DNA of 64,000 nucleotides from Artemisia argyi (taxonomy: Eukaryota > Streptophyta > Magnoliopsida > Asterales > Asteraceae). The position numbers and the translations under genes are program-made. The notes below the pieces were generated by a model. It worked only from the letters and a program-made list of their open reading frames with translations, did not search any database and was not told the DNA's origin. Below are positions 21,077 to 33,573 of the stretch, one piece after another. The stretch lies in the NCBI GenBank assembly GCA_030686995.1, contig CM060708.1, positions 103,794,523 through 103,858,522 on the forward strand. The letters run 5' to 3'. How positions within the stretch are numbered: the stretch's first letter is position 1; every line of letters starts with the position of its first letter.

Positions 21077-23457
21077 GGGTAGAGTCAGGCTCGTGACTCG
21101 TACAAAAACAAGCGCTTCTTCGGAGGTAACCCAAACTTTATTTATTTGTTTGTTTGTTTGATTTTATTTGTTTCCGTATGCATGTTTTATTTTTATTGTT
21201 TATGGCTCATGTTTCAAAAGAAATTGTGAAAATGCTTTATTTTGTTGTTAACTTCATCTTAACTTCATATAAAGGTATTTTGCAAAAGATAAGTGTAAGG
21301 GAAATTTAAATTTGTTTTTAAGAACGAGATTGAACATGAATCACAACGATATTAAATGAATGTGCATATTTGTATTTGTGTGAGTCAAATGCTTGTATCG
21401 AATCATAATTATGTTTTGCAGGATTTCCAGGAATTAAGGCGTGAGTTTTTCCAGAAACTTAACATGAGATTAATGTCAGAGCACTCTGACGGCGTCAAGT
21501 ATAAAATTCTGGAAATTTTGCGAGTTTTGTTTTTCTGCCGGAGTTGTATAGTTTTTGTTAAATCTTTAGTTTTATAAACTCCAGGAAATCTGCAAACATT
21601 CATTCCACAAGCAATATATCTTAATTTGATTTCTAAGATTTTAGTATATAGATTGCCGCCGATTTTACGCGAGGTTTGCCTTGATTATTTTCTCAGGTTT
21701 AACAGGTTATATTGGACAAGAAGATGATTTATATTTCTGAAGGGAAGCTTTCAACGTTCATTTTCTTGGAGGAGGATCTAACCTTGTTACCACATTATCC
21801 ACACCGAACGAATCATGGGAGTATTTGTTTCATTCTTTTACCTTTATTACTTTTACATCCTTTTTATTGAACATTGGGGACAATGTTCAGCCTAAGTGTA
21901 AGGGGAGGGTAAATGATGATACCTTAGAGAATACAATTGCACTTGAGTTTGTTTGTTCAATTATAGGTGTGTAATAAAACTAAGAGAAATGCTTGTTAGG
22001 GTAATTTTAGCGCCAAATTTAAAAATTGTTATGACATTTAGGAATGAAGCTTTAGCCTTAATGAGCGTCTCATGGATAGGAGTTGTATGACTAGCACAAA
22101 AAACTGTACCACTCAAAATTTTCCACCCCAAATATGTGAGGTTCGCCCCTAGATTTGTTAGGAAAAGATGCTTATGAGTGTACCAGTAGTATTTAGATTC
22201 TAGAACTTACGTTAGTGATGCAACCCGAGACAGCTAGTGAGACTACATTCATATAGTAGGATCCACTACATGATAAGAGGCATTAGGATCACCCTTGTGT
22301 TTAAACTCGTATCATAATTACTTGACAAATGAAGTCATAATTACTTGACTACTAAAGTTAATTAATTATCCCACACCTTTGCGTTGTACTCATTTTTAGT
22401 ACACGATACGCCTAGTACACCCCTTCCGAGCCTATCTTTATCGTTTCTAACTTTAAGCATTTTACTTAAAGGAAGAATTTGTTTACAATCCACCATAAAT
22501 GTACACCCAAATCGCCTTAGCCTTCCTTTTATGCACTCATCTTTAGTGCATTATTGTTACATGTTTAAACCCTTAGTTAATTATCTAATTGATTGCATGG
22601 TTGCTAAGTCGAGTCATATGTTGTACATATTGTTTTGGGACGATTAGGACTCATGGGTAAATTACTATTGTTATGAAGTATTGGGTAAGACGTCAATTAT
22701 TACCCCCATATGTGCGCTAATATTTAAAAAGTACTCCAAGTGTTTTGATTATCTTAATTCGAGTCATTAGAATAGTTAATTATAAAGTATGTAAAAGTTC
22801 AAGTGTAAGGGGAATGCAAATTCCCTACGATGTATTATTTGGATGGTAGGGCAAGAGTGTATGAAAAAAAATTCAAAAAATCAAGAAAAAGAAAAAAAAA
22901 TTGAAAAAGAAAAAGAGAAAAAACATACGAACTACCAACGTGTTTCCTTTTATGTTTTTGTTAGTTCATAATTAGCTTAAGTCGAGTCGAGTCTTCGCTT
23001 AGCAACGCCATATTGTACATGTAATTGACCAAGATGATTAACTTGCCACCAGTAAAGATTGCCTTTATCTAACAAAACCGTGTTGATCATATCCCTACAT
23101 CTCACGTTATAACCCTTTAAAAGACCTCTTTGATAGTTTATCTTAGGTGCTTACGCGAAGTGGTGGAGGTTTGATCCTTTCCCAAGCCTATGGTAATCTA
23201 TGTGCTATGACAAGTAGTGAGAGATATTTTCCATTTTCATATAGTGATATATACTTTTATTACACTCGAGAGATGTGAGTATCTAAACACTATTTGTGAG
23301 GTGCTAGTGTATAATTTCTGTGCTTATTTTGGTTGAAGTAGAACGATTATTTGTTGTAATTACTTTTATATTAGTGTTAAATGACCCTAGCTTGTATTTT
23401 GATTAGAATAAAAGCGCATTTTCTTGAGGACAAGCAAATCTCAAGTGTAAGGGTATT
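21077..23457 (+). other. Non-coding interior of the Gypsy-type element with repeated polypurine-like motifs
   Basis: No gag-pol. Polypurine-tract-like strings recur: CTAAGTGTAAGGGGAGGG at about 21893, AAGTGTAAGGGGAATGC at about 22801, and the functional one at about 23441-23455 (AAGTGTAAGGGTATT) directly before the 3' LTR. An A-rich low-complexity stretch lies at 22865-22925. Confidence 0.6.
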
Positions 23458-24987
23458 TGATGAGATGAAAAGTGTACCGCTTTTAGGGGGTCATTTAAGC
23501 CCTAAGTCGAGATTATTTGATCAAATATTGCCCTAAATCGTTTCTTTTGTAATTTTAGGTACTTTGGAGAAGAAATCTGGAAAAGGAAGCATTTTTGACG
23601 TTTTTGGAGCGAAAAGTGAAGAAAACGGCAAAGTCTCCAAATCAAGCTAGTAATAGTACCTGACGGCGTCACGTATTGCATGTGACGGCGTCACGCTTTG
23701 GCAAAATGGTGGATACGAAGTTTACACAAGATGCGCCAGAATGATTTTTCGGATTAAAGAGTGACAGCGTCACCCTTTGGGACGCCTAGGCTGTCACGTG
23801 TAATTTACAAGGTGATGGCCCAGAATATTATAACGTGACAGCGTCAAGTTTAATACCAGATGGCCATCTAGTGTACGTATGACGCCGTCACGTGTTAATG
23901 GAGGCAGGCCATCACGTGTTAACTAGTCACAACTTGCGCACGATGCAGATGTTATTGTTTTGGCCATAACTTTTGCATACGAACTCGAATTTAGGTGATT
24001 CAAAAGCGCACGCGAAGAGGACGAAGAGATCTAAAATTTGGTGAAGAAATTTTGGTCTTGACTCCGTCAAGACGGGCCAGGCTGAAAAGTGCCTATAAAT
24101 ACAATCTTATAACTTCATTATTTGTAAGCCCCCAACCCTAGGTCCAATTTTAGGGTTAGGGTAGGTGTTTTTCCAGCAACTTAGAAGGTTTCAATCACTC
24201 CATAAACATCTTGTATTTTTTTGTTGATTCTATTTTAATTATGTATTTCATTGTTATTGTTGATTGTTCTCCATTCATCATGCTTGGCTAATTCACCTTG
24301 TGTCTACTTATGATTGTATGAAACTTGTATATAATTGATTAGATCTTATTGATTTCTTTGTTGATGTTTGTGTCTATCTTCATCAATTAAGTTGTGACAA
24401 CTTCAATAGGTTTAGTTGATTTAGTTTATAATTGTTGGTTCCTATTGTTTCTTGTTTTGATTGAATGTTTATCGATGTTAGGCTTAAGAAAACTGGCAGA
24501 CTTCCAATTGGTAACATGCTTGAACATCTTAAGAAACATGAATCAGATGTGTACTACGATTTTAATGGTTGTATTTAATGCATGAGTGACTACTAAGGAG
24601 GCCATGTTAGGAGCTAGTTGTCGGCTCGACATAGGAAGAGGTAGAAGCTTATAGAGTTGGGGAAGATCGTACATGGCCCCATGAATGGTATTAAGGAATA
24701 CAACCCGTCAATTAAAACAAAGATGTGACAATTCAATAGGTAGAATTGGATAGCTAGCAAGGAGTACTATATCATAGGTAGATACACTTCACTTCCCTCG
24801 TAGAATCCTAGTTTATTTTCTTACACATTAGTTTAAATAGTAGTCTTTGGGTTAGTTGATTAGCAACTAATTCCGCCCCTTCTTCCAAAACCTGAGATTT
24901 TTACTTGCGTTCCATAAAATATAAAAAATACAAAAAGAATCATCCCTCACCTCCAGACCTAGTTAGATTAATTTTAATCCTAATAAA
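23458..24987 (+). repeat. 3' LTR of the Gypsy-type element, truncated
   Basis: Begins TGATGAGATG and aligns with 18260-~19797 with few differences; for example the GACGGCGTCAC motifs are better preserved here. A 63-codon frame at 24394-24585 lies inside the LTR and is not a gene. Confidence 0.8.
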
Positions 24988-25477
24988 TCCGATTGTCGAA
25001 CCCTAAGAGCATGTATATTTGGTAAGTTTGAAATAAATTAAAACTATCCTATAAAGCAATTTAAAAACCATAGATCAATTAAAGCTAAGAATTAAACTTA
25101 AGTTACTAAAACACAAAATAACAACTATAATTCCTAAGACCACCCGAACCACAATAATCAATTTAATTTGGGATATTTAATCCTTTACATTTGGCATTAG
25201 AGCCTCGTTAACAATTTTCAAATTCTCAACAATTTTCAACACTACCTGTTGGTTTGTTTTTACTAGTATAAATTTTTTTAAATTGGTCTTGAAACTCAAC
25301 AGGTTCTACTTCAAATTCTTAACAATTTTCAAAACTGTTTTTGGGTCTTAGCAGCTTTCGAATATGTAACTCGGTCTTAAAACCATTAGTTAATTAGTTT
25401 TTTGCTAAAAATTTGAAAAGAAAACTGTCAAGACATGGAATTGGTTTACAAATATGGGTTTTAGAAAAATGTTTCGG
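24988..25477. other. AT-rich spacer, nothing recognised
   Basis: No ORF, tRNA-like motif or repeat that I can relate to other parts of the window. Confidence 0.4.
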
Positions 25478-25752
25478 TGTAGAATCCCAATAAGTATCAA
25501 GATATAATAGTTTGAGAGTTGTAGAGAGAGAAAACTAGTGAGAGAAAATGGTAAAAATTATATTCGATATCAAATGAAGTGTTTTACACATACACAAATC
25601 CACACCCTTTCCACCCTTAGAAGGGGTTTATATAGTTTTCAAACTATCTAAATGGCCACATGGGTCAGCCTTTGTGGCTTACAAATGGACTAAACAATTA
25701 CAGTTTAAACTAGTTCAAAACCACCTAGTGATCACTGATTTAAAAGCTAACA
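25478..25752 (-). repeat. Copia-type LTR
   Basis: On the minus strand a tract AGGGGCAGATT precedes TGTTAGC at 25752, as at the 3' end of Copia elements. The LTR contains a TATA box (minus CTATATAAACC, about 25628-25637) and a plausible ...CTACA end at 25478. About 275 bp long. The interior would extend to the right and is interrupted by the L1 element. No RNase H could be recognised. Confidence 0.55.
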
Positions 25753-25980
25753 ATCTGCCCCTAAAGGGTGATCATTGCTAACCATCTGACAATAGTGATT
25801 TGAAGAAGTCACCTTTCTTCATTTCCCTCATTCTAGAAAACCCGTTGATCCTCTCTATTTGCTCACGAAACTCGATATGCTTTTTTATAAATATTCCCAT
25901 ATTTAGCCACTCGAGAAGTTGTCAAAGCAGACTTCACAAAACCATGTATGTTCTTGACTAGTAAGGCTGCAATCCCATCA

Positions 25981-25995
25981 ATTGCACACTTTAGT
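25981..25995. repeat. L1 target-site duplication, left copy
   Basis: ATTGCACACTTTAGT, matched exactly at 31598-31612. Confidence 0.9.
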
Positions 25996-26370
25996 ATCAC
26001 TTGTACAAATATTTGAATATTTAGTTATCCTTCACCGGCGTTTTCAATTTCCGGCGGGTCTAAACGCCTTTCCCACCCCGTTTTTTTCCTCCTCCGTTTC
26101 TCTAATCGTTCCTCAATTCTTTGTCGATGTCCATTCGCTGCATAAAAACTCATAATTGGATGTTCATTTGATTATTACCAATCAGATTCGAGTGTCATTT
26201 CCAATTTTTTATGTGGCTCGACGAATTTTCGGAAAGAAGCGATTAGATCTAAAGGAGTGTATTGCTTTTATTTTCGTTTTCCCTGTTTCATTTTTTCAGA
26301 TCCCTAATTTAAAAAAATAATAATTTTTGTTGAGATCCCTTCAATCCAAATTATCTATGCTCGTTTCGTC

Positions 26371-27914
26371 ATGGGATTCGACGAATGGCAGGAGGTGTCA
26401 AGGAGAGGCTATAAGAAAGGTTCTATGGCATTCAGATCTAAGGAAGATGACGTTTTAAAGATTTCCACATCTATTTTCGTTACCAATTTCCCTTATTCAT
26501 GTAAGGCCAAAGATCTGTTCCATTCATGTAAACAATATGGACATGTTGTGGATTCCTTCATTCCTCTGAAAAAAAAATAAAAAAAAAAAGGTAAGCGATT
26601 TGGATTTGTCCGCTTCATTAACATTTTCAATGTTGAACGTTTGGTGAATTACATTTGTACGATATGGATCGGTCGTCTCAAATTACATGCTAATATTGCT
26701 CGTTACCAACGTGCGTCCACGAAGGGTAATTGTCCACGTAACAAAGATACGGCGACTAAGAATGTTAATGATGATGCTTCAAGGGTGCATGGCGGGAAAT
26801 TCACTGTTGGCAAATCTTTTGCTAATGTTTTGAAAGTCTTCCCCAATTCGTCTAAGAATAATGTAGAGCCTTCCATGGTCCTTGGAGATGAGTGCCTATT
26901 TAAACAGGACCTGTCTAATGCTTTGGTAGGGAGAGTTAAAGTTTATGATTCTCTTGCTAACATTAAAAATGCTCTTGCTAATGAGGGCTTTCCTGATCTT
27001 CATATACGTAACATGGGAGAATTGTGGATCATGGTGGAATTCGATTCTGTTAAAACTAAAGACTCTTTCTTTGTTAGCGTAGGGGTCAACTCTTGGTTCT
27101 CTGTGATTTGTCAAGCATAGAATGATTTTCATATTGATAATAGAATTGTTTGGGTGGAGGTTGAAGGAGTTCCTCTTATATTATGGTCGGATAATACATT
27201 CAAGAAGATTGCTTCTAAATGGGGTGATTTACTTGATGTTGATGATCAAGATAATGCGTACTTTCATTCTAAAAGACTGTGTATCTCCACTAAGAATATC
27301 TCTAACATTTATGTGGAACTGAAAATCATATTTTGTGGTAAAGTATATTGGATTCGAGCTAAAGAGGTTCCTGGTTGGGTGCCCGAGTTCATGGAAGACT
27401 CTAATGATGATGAGTCACTGGATGATGATTTTACTTTTGGAGAAGAAGAAAACAATGGCGAGGGTATTGGTCATGTTACTAGTGATGTGGAAGATGAGGT
27501 GGAAGCTTTGCAACAGCAGGTGACGCATTCAGAGGATCCCTTCAATATCTATTCGTTATTGGAGAAGAACCTCAACAAAGAGAAAGGTAATGTTACGGGT
27601 GAAGATAGTCCTAAGTACCCTCTGGGCTTCACTCCTGTGGATTCTTATGATATTAAATCTGATGGGGTTTTGCAAGTGAGGCTTTACCTCAGACAGGCGA
27701 GACTGACAAGGAAGGTCCTGATGAGCAAGTTTCTGAGTCGTCCACTTCTGGTCGATTTAAAAGTTCGGAAATTCCTCGTTCAGGGGGTTCTATTTTAAAT
27801 GTTATGGAGGAAGTGATCAAAATGGGCCATACTATGGGGTATAATATGGAGGGTTGCATAAACGATATCACAGGGATTATTGAATCTCAAGGAGCCAATG
27901 AGGTTCTTAAATGA
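26371..27914 (+). pseudogene. L1 ORF1, RRM-like RNA-binding protein, broken
   Basis: ORF1 of plant L1 elements encodes the RNA-binding chaperone of the retrotransposition particle. The start MGFDEWQEVSRR is typical of the family. Residues ~35-95 form an RRM-like fold with an RNP2-like strand (SIFVTNFP) and an RNP1-like strand (KRFGFVRF, about 26590-26620), followed by a DUF4283-type stretch. An acidic region follows near 27400-27530 (DDESLDDDF, EEENNGE). Stops at 26578-26580 (in an A-rich tract) and 27118-27120 break the frame, and a frameshift near 27680 moves the C-terminus to another frame. There EIPRSGGSILNVMEEVIKMG leads to the TGA at 27912-27914. The reconstructed length is about 514 codons. 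The stop overlaps the ORF2 start. Confidence 0.8.
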
Positions 27915-30900
27915 ATATTTTGTCTCTTAATGTTCAAGGTCTCGCCCAGAGGGCCAAAAAAAACTGGGTTAGGGAGTTATGTATCAGCAATAAAATCAAT
28001 GTGTTAGCTCTTCAAGAGGCGAAGATGGAGAGCATGGAGCTTTTTTGTGTTAAATCCTGTTAGGGTAACTATGCATTCGATTTTGTTCATAGTGACTCGG
28101 TAGGTAACTCAGGTTGTATTCTATGTACATGGGATCCCAATTCTTTTCGTAAAATTAATCACACAGTGTCAGACTTTTTTGTTATTGTCCCAGGTGAATG
28201 GCTTAAACCCAAGATGAAAACTCTTCTGGTTGTGGTGTATGCTCCTCATGATTTGCGTGATAAAAAACAGCTTTGGGATTACTTAGCTGCTGTTCTTAAC
28301 TCTTGGGATGGAGGAGTTATAATGATGGGAGACTTTAATGAGGTTAGAAATAAGAATGATAGATTTGGTTCTGTTTTTAATGCACATGGTGCAGGTTTGT
28401 TTAATTCCTTCATTACTAACGCGGGCGTGGAGGAAGTGCCGTTAGGAGGTAGTGCGTTTACATGGTGCCATAAATCGGCTTCTAAAATGAGCTAATTAGA
28501 CCGATTTTTTGTTTCTGAAAAAATTGTGAACTCTTTTCCTTGTATCAGCGCCATCACTTTGGACAGATATTTATCGGACCATCGCCCTATTTTGCTTCTC
28601 GAATCTTCTCATGATTATGGACAACTCCTTTTCGTTTCTTTAATCACAGGGTGGAAGCTACTGATTTTAATCAAATGGTTGAAGAAGTTTGGAGATCAGC
28701 CCCTGTTGACAATGCAAACGGTATGCGAAATCTTATGATGAAATTAAGATTCTTGAAATCCAAAATTAGAGTTTGGAATTTGGGGAACAAAAGAAATTTG
28801 AAATCAGACCTTGCCAGGTTTAATGCGGAGCTTAAGTTAATTGATGTTGAGATTGATTCTGGTAACGGTACTAAGGAGAATGTTTCTAAGCATTTGGATA
28901 TTGTTAACTCTCTTCAAAGAGTCAACAATTCTCTTGCCAGCGAGCTCGCTCAAAAGGCCAAAATTAAATGGTCTATAGAAGGTGACGAGAAAACCCGCTT
29001 CTTTCATGGTATGCTCAACAAAAGGAGGAGTCAATCTAATATTCGTGGTATGTTGTCGGATGGTATCTGGATCGACTCTCCCGAGTTGGTCAAGGCTGAA
29101 TTCCTTAACCACTTTAAACATAGATTTGATAAACCTTCTCCTCATCGTGCTCGTATCGACTTTAATTTTCCGGCCTTTCTTACTCCTGATCAAGTGGACT
29201 GTTTGGAGTGTAATGCTTCCAAGACCAAATTAAAACGTGCGGTTTGGGATTGTAGGATTGATAAATATCCTGGTCCCGATGGTTACTCGTTTAAATTTTA
29301 TTGTCACTTCTGGTCTACTATTGAGGATGATGTGTATGAGGCTGTGAATCACTTCTTTTCTTACGGAGAAATTCCTAAAGATTGTAACTCTTCATTTATC
29401 GCTTTGATTCCTAAATTTCCGGATGCGTATTTGGTTAAAGACTTCAGACCTATCAGCCTCATCGGAAGCCTTTATAAGATCATATCTAAGATTTTGGCTA
29501 ATTGTCTTGTCAATGTATTGGGGGATCTTGTTAATGAAGTTTAATCGGCATTCATTGCGGATAGACAAATTCTTGATGGCCCTTTGATCATTAATGAGAT
29601 TATACAATGGTGTTCTTCAAAGAAAAAGCAAGCGGTCATCTTTAAAGTAGACTTCGAGAAAGCTTTTGACTCCGTGAGATGGGATTTCTTAGACGACATC
29701 ATGTCTAAATTTGGTTTTGGTAATAAGTGGCGTAACTGGATTCAATGTTGTCTCAGATCTTCGAGAGGATCTATTCTTATTAATGGCAGTCCTACTGAGG
29801 AATTCCAGTTTCATAAAGGTCTTAAGCAAGGTGATCCTTTATCTCCATTTTTGTTTATTCTTGTCATGGAGAGCCTTCATTTATCTTTTCAAAGAGTCGT
29901 GGATGTTGTTCTATTTATGGGTATTAAGATAAATAATGTGGTTAGTCTGTCGCATTTGTTCTTCGCGGACGATGTTGTTTTTGTCGGGAGCTGGAGTGAG
30001 GCTAACATTAACACTCTTGTTAATGTTTTGGATTGCTTTTGTCGTGCTTCGGGGCTCAAAATTAACATGTGAAAAAGTAAGATCATGGGTGTTCTTGTGG
30101 ATAGTATTAAGGTGAATCAAGCAGCTTCTAAGCTTGGTTGTCTTACTCTTCAAACTCCTTTTAAATACTTGGGCACTCTAGTAGGTGGTGTTATGTCTCG
30201 GGTTAACGCTTGGAAGGAAGTTATTAATTCTGTTAAAGCTCGTTTATACAAGTGGAAGATGAAAACTCTTTCCATTGGGGGGCGTTTCACGTTGCTTAAA
30301 TCAGTTCTAGGCTCACTTCCAATTTATCATATGTCTATTTACCATGTTCCTATAGGTGTGCTTCAAGAACTTGAATCTATCCGTAGTCGTTTTTTCAATG
30401 GTAATGATATTTCTGGTAGAAAGGCTTCGTGGGTTCGATGGAGTAACGTCTTGACGGCTAAAGCTAAAGGGGGCCTAGGTGTTGCTAGTCTCTATGCCCT
30501 CAATAGGGGCTTAATGCTTAAATGGATGTGGAGATTTTATACCGAAAAGAAATCTCTTTGGGTTAGTGTCGTTAAAGCTATCCACGGTAATGATGGTGGT
30601 GTGGGCAGAAACATTGTTACAGGCACCCGATCTTGTTGGCTTACTATTGTTAAAGAAGCTCGTCTCCTCAAAGAGCAAGGCATTGATTTTTTTGAATTCT
30701 GTAAGCTTCGAGTGGGAGATGGATCTGCTACTGTTTTTTGGGATGATTGTTGGAAGGACGACCGGCCATTAAAAGCCGTCTTCCCGAGACTTTATGCTTT
30801 GGAGCTGCGTAAGGATATTTGTGTTAAAGATAAATTATCAGACCCTAGTATTGATTTTTCTTTTCGTCGTCGAACTAGGGGTGGAGAGGAACAAACACAG

Positions 30901-31551
30901 CTCGACAACCTGTTGGAATCCATAGGAGAAGTTACTCTTCTTCCTCAAGCAGACAGGTTTGTTTGGTCCCTTAATAATTCTCAGGTTTATTCTGTTGCGT
31001 CTATGAGGAGTGCTATTGATGATACTAGGTCCTCTTCTATCTCTACCGTGACTCGTTGGGTTAAGATTATGCCTATCAAAATTAATATCTTTGCATGGAA
31101 GGTTAAGATGAATGCTCTTCCCTCTCGTTTTAACATTTCCAGACGTGGTATTGATATTGCATCTTTGTCGTGTCCTCTGTGCGATAATGGGATCGAGACT
31201 ACAAATCACTTGTTCTTTAACTGTTGCTTGGCAAGAGAGTTGATTGATAAGATTGTGCGTTGGTGGAATATCTCTTATGGCAACATCTCTTCGTATGATG
31301 ACTCGCTCGCTTGGGTTTCTGCTTTGATTGTTCCTTTTAATCTTAAGCCGATATTAGAAGGTGTGTTTTATGTCATGTGGTGGTTCATTTGGTCGTTTCG
31401 TAATAGGACGCTCTTCGATACTAAGGTTCCTCTCAAGGTGACTTTGTTTGATGATATTGTTTCTTGTTCTTTCAATTGGTGTAAATTTAGATGTAAAGCC
31501 TCATTCAGTTGGAATGACTGGCTCAAAACTCCTTACCTTATTGTAGTTTAA
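27911..31551 (+). pseudogene. L1 ORF2, endonuclease-reverse transcriptase, broken
   Basis: ORF2 would encode the target-cleaving and copying enzyme of L1. The N-terminal APE-type endonuclease is visible from LNVQG and LQEAKM (27920-28030), through YAPH and GDFNEVR (28235-28350), to SDHRPILL (28577-28600). The RT follows: LIPKFPDAYLVKDFRPISLIG (about 29400-29470), motif A FKVDFEKAFDSVRW (about 29640), motif B GLKQGDPLSPFLFILV (about 29818) and motif C FADDVVF (about 29960). The C-terminus has a zf-RVT-type cluster (CPLC...NHLFFNC, about 31170-31225). In-frame stops at 28061-28063, 28493-28495, 29542-29544 and 30070-30072, and a frameshift near 28625, make it a pseudogene. The catalytic FADD is retained. 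Confidence 0.9.
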
Positions 31552-31597
31552 GCTAGCTTCTTGCTAGTTTTTTAATAAAATCGCCGTTCAAGAAAAA

Positions 31598-31612
31598 ATT
31601 GCACACTTTAGT
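31598..31612. repeat. L1 target-site duplication, right copy
   Basis: ATTGCACACTTTAGT immediately after the A-run. Confidence 0.9.
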
Positions 31613-31689
31613 GTACTAGTCCAAAACTTATGAATCTCATCAAGTGCCATGAAGCAACAGAGTCATCAAGAAATAATAAGTATTATCAT

Positions 31690-32363
31690 GCCCTTCGACA
31701 TCCCTAAGAACGGACGAAAACCAGGATTGCAGAACACTGTCGATATTCCTGCCATATACAAAAGGCTTGAAGTAGGCTCCCGGAGGAGGATTACATGAGC
31801 ACTAAGATGTTCAACGACCCTTTCCTAAAACCAATGTTCGGCGAGTCATCGAAAATGTTTGATTCGTTGTTCCTCCAAGCCATGGCATCCAGGATTTCTC
31901 TCATCGATAAGGAAAAACCTATCCTTCCAATGCTTCAGGCTGGTGATAGTTTCCTTGAAACACTTCTCCTCTTTTTTGCCACTACGGCGTGACCCTGCTT
32001 ATATAACTCATAAAATGCCCAGAGCAAAGGACTGGATGACTAAATGTCAAGGCTTCGATAGTGGATCTCAAACATGGTTATTCAGTTCTGTCCAATCGGT
32101 ACCAGTTGTGAAATATGAACGAAGTGTTTGACCACGAACAATAAAAATGGAGAAAAGGGTATCCAAATGCCACCCTGATCGAGCTATTTAACATAAATCC
32201 TTATGGCATTGCTCAGTAATTGGTCCACCGTCATACCGGAGGGTGGAAGTCGGAGGTTTAGATCTAAATGGATCATGTATGTCCTAACTTCTATATCTAA
32301 TTCTTCTTGCCCTATGTGGGATGTAAATACATGCACGTCAAACTTAGGGACGACGAATGCCAT
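31690..32363 (-). pseudogene. Decayed 'putative gypsy type transposon' gag-like gene
   Basis: On the minus strand an open stretch begins MAFVVPKFDVHVFTSHIGQ at 32363 and runs to a stop at 32184. It includes LDLNLRLPPSGMTVDQLLSNAI, the start of a domain found in plant Gypsy-type elements (I relate it to the Transposase_28/PF04195 type). Beyond the stop, in shifting frames, come IWIPFSIFIVR, SLKHWKDRFFLIDERNP (about 31890-31940) and LLYMAGISTVF (about 31730-31760), all typical of the same family. Many stops and frameshifts are present. The function of the domain is not established, and the assignment rests on remembered motifs. Confidence 0.55.
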
Positions 32364-33061
32364 CTCTCCTGGTTCGTTCGAACATCTTAAGGATACCAGA
32401 CATTTGGATTTAAGAATAAATAAACAGAAAGAAACAAGACATAACACACTTGGCAAAAAGAGACGAGGTAATGTATTTTTTCGGTAGCAGAGTAATAGTA
32501 AACGTGAAAATGTAAAAAATGAGAGTAAAAGGATATTTATCGGCGATATGGAGAAAAGGAAACGTCGCGACATACCAGACATGCGACGTGGAGCAATCTG
32601 GACCACACGATCCCAGGCAACGACACGTGACGTTGTCTCGTTCCTCAAGGAAAATCATAAGGTTTTAACTTATTAATCATTATAAGGAATGTCTAATATA
32701 ATATTTTAACCAGCCCATTTAGGCTCATCGGGTTGAACGTTTGGAATAAATAAAGAGTATATGTGTAAATATAAGAGTAATACATTGCATCACCAATCTT
32801 TTTCCGATAATACAATACTATTGGGGGACATGTTGGTGTATATGTTCGGATGTCAAATGTCTCAACGAGTTCGAAGTGCAATGTTCGAAGGTATACACAT
32901 CGGACGATCACAATGGAAGAAGAGCACTCTTTTACCAAGAGATCCTTTTACTCAGGAGTCCGTACTAAGGACCATACTTAAGCCGCCTATCCCGTAGGTT
33001 GGTCTTGGGATTAAACTCAAGGCGAGGCTAACGTGTATATGTCATCTATGTTGTGCTCAAG
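32364..33061. other. Unassigned sequence, possibly LTR of the gag-like element
   Basis: No gene. Several overlapping frames at 32410-32997 lack domains. The segment 32800-33060 has the more even composition of an LTR, but no partner LTR is in the window to confirm it. Confidence 0.35.
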
Positions 33062-33557
33062 CACTACAAAAAAATAGTTGATTCTACACATTTTTATTTC
33101 CACGCTTTTAAAAGTATGTAAAATTTTGTTAGTTTATTGTAAACAATAGATTTTCTACATTCATGGTTGTGTAAAAAAAAAAAAAAAAAAATCTTAATTG
33201 TGAAGAATTATAATATTTCTCCACACTTTAATTTGTAACACTCAAATTCTCCATACTTTGAGGAAATGTGTGAGAATTTAATTTTCCACACTTTGTGGAA
33301 ATGTGAAGAATTTGGATGTTACAAATAACCTCCAACCTATAAGGGTGGACATTTTTTATATTTCTCCACATTTAAAAGTATGAATTTTTTTTTTGACTGC
33401 GAAAAATCTATTGTTTTCTAATTTCTTTTTCACGCTTATTAATTTAACCAAGTTATACACATCATTAAGTGTCAATAAACTAATAAAATTTTATCCACAT
33501 TTGAAAATTGTGAAAATAATGTGTGTAAAATCAACTACGGAGTGTTATTTTGTAGTG
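33062..33557. mobile_element. CACTA-type non-autonomous element
   Basis: 496 bp with terminal inverted repeats CACTACAAAAAAATAGTTGA and its degenerate complement ending TTTTGTAGTG. Flanking 3 bp are AAG and AAA, a near-match to the 3-bp duplication expected of CACTA elements. The interior has further inverted CTCCACACTTT / GTGGAAATGTG segments and no ORF. Confidence 0.75.
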
Positions 33558-33573
33558 AAAGGACATTCACTTA

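Larger units (their letters stand above)
18260..24987 (+). mobile_element. Non-autonomous Gypsy-type element with a single ORF
   Basis: Direct repeats 18260-19935 and 23458-24987 are LTRs beginning TGATGAGATG. The 5' LTR is followed by a degenerate tRNA-Asp-type primer-binding site (19945-19962). The 3' LTR is preceded by AGGACAAGCAAATC...AAGTGTAAGGG, the polypurine-tract neighbourhood typical of Athila/Tat-type Gypsy elements. The interior carries one ORF and no gag-pol, so this is a LARD-like derivative. The 3' LTR stops matching at about 24987, some 140-150 bp short of the end seen in the 5' LTR, and no target duplication is visible. A deletion probably removed the right junction together with the end of the host LTR. 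Confidence 0.8.
25996..31597 (+). mobile_element. Full-length plant L1 LINE, inactive
   Basis: A 5.6-kb element between perfect 15-bp target duplications. It has a 5' UTR (25996-26370), ORF1 (26371-27914), ORF2 (27911-31551), a 3' UTR with AATAAA at 31573-31578 and a short A-run (31593-31598). Several stops and two frameshifts inactivate it. It landed near the Copia LTR, in or beside the decayed gag-like gene region. Confidence 0.9.

Noticed and set aside
18260..24987. A segmental duplication rather than LTRs
   Set aside because: The repeats begin with TG, are followed by a tRNA-Asp-type primer site and preceded by a polypurine tract, which identifies them as LTRs.
31559..33061. A host gene on the minus strand downstream of the L1
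   Set aside because: The recognisable motifs belong to a transposon gag-like family and the frame is broken many times.
33062..33557. CRISPR-like or satellite array reading of the repeated TCCACACTTT motifs
   Set aside because: The motifs are inverted and irregular and fall within a CACTA-type element; the window is eukaryotic.
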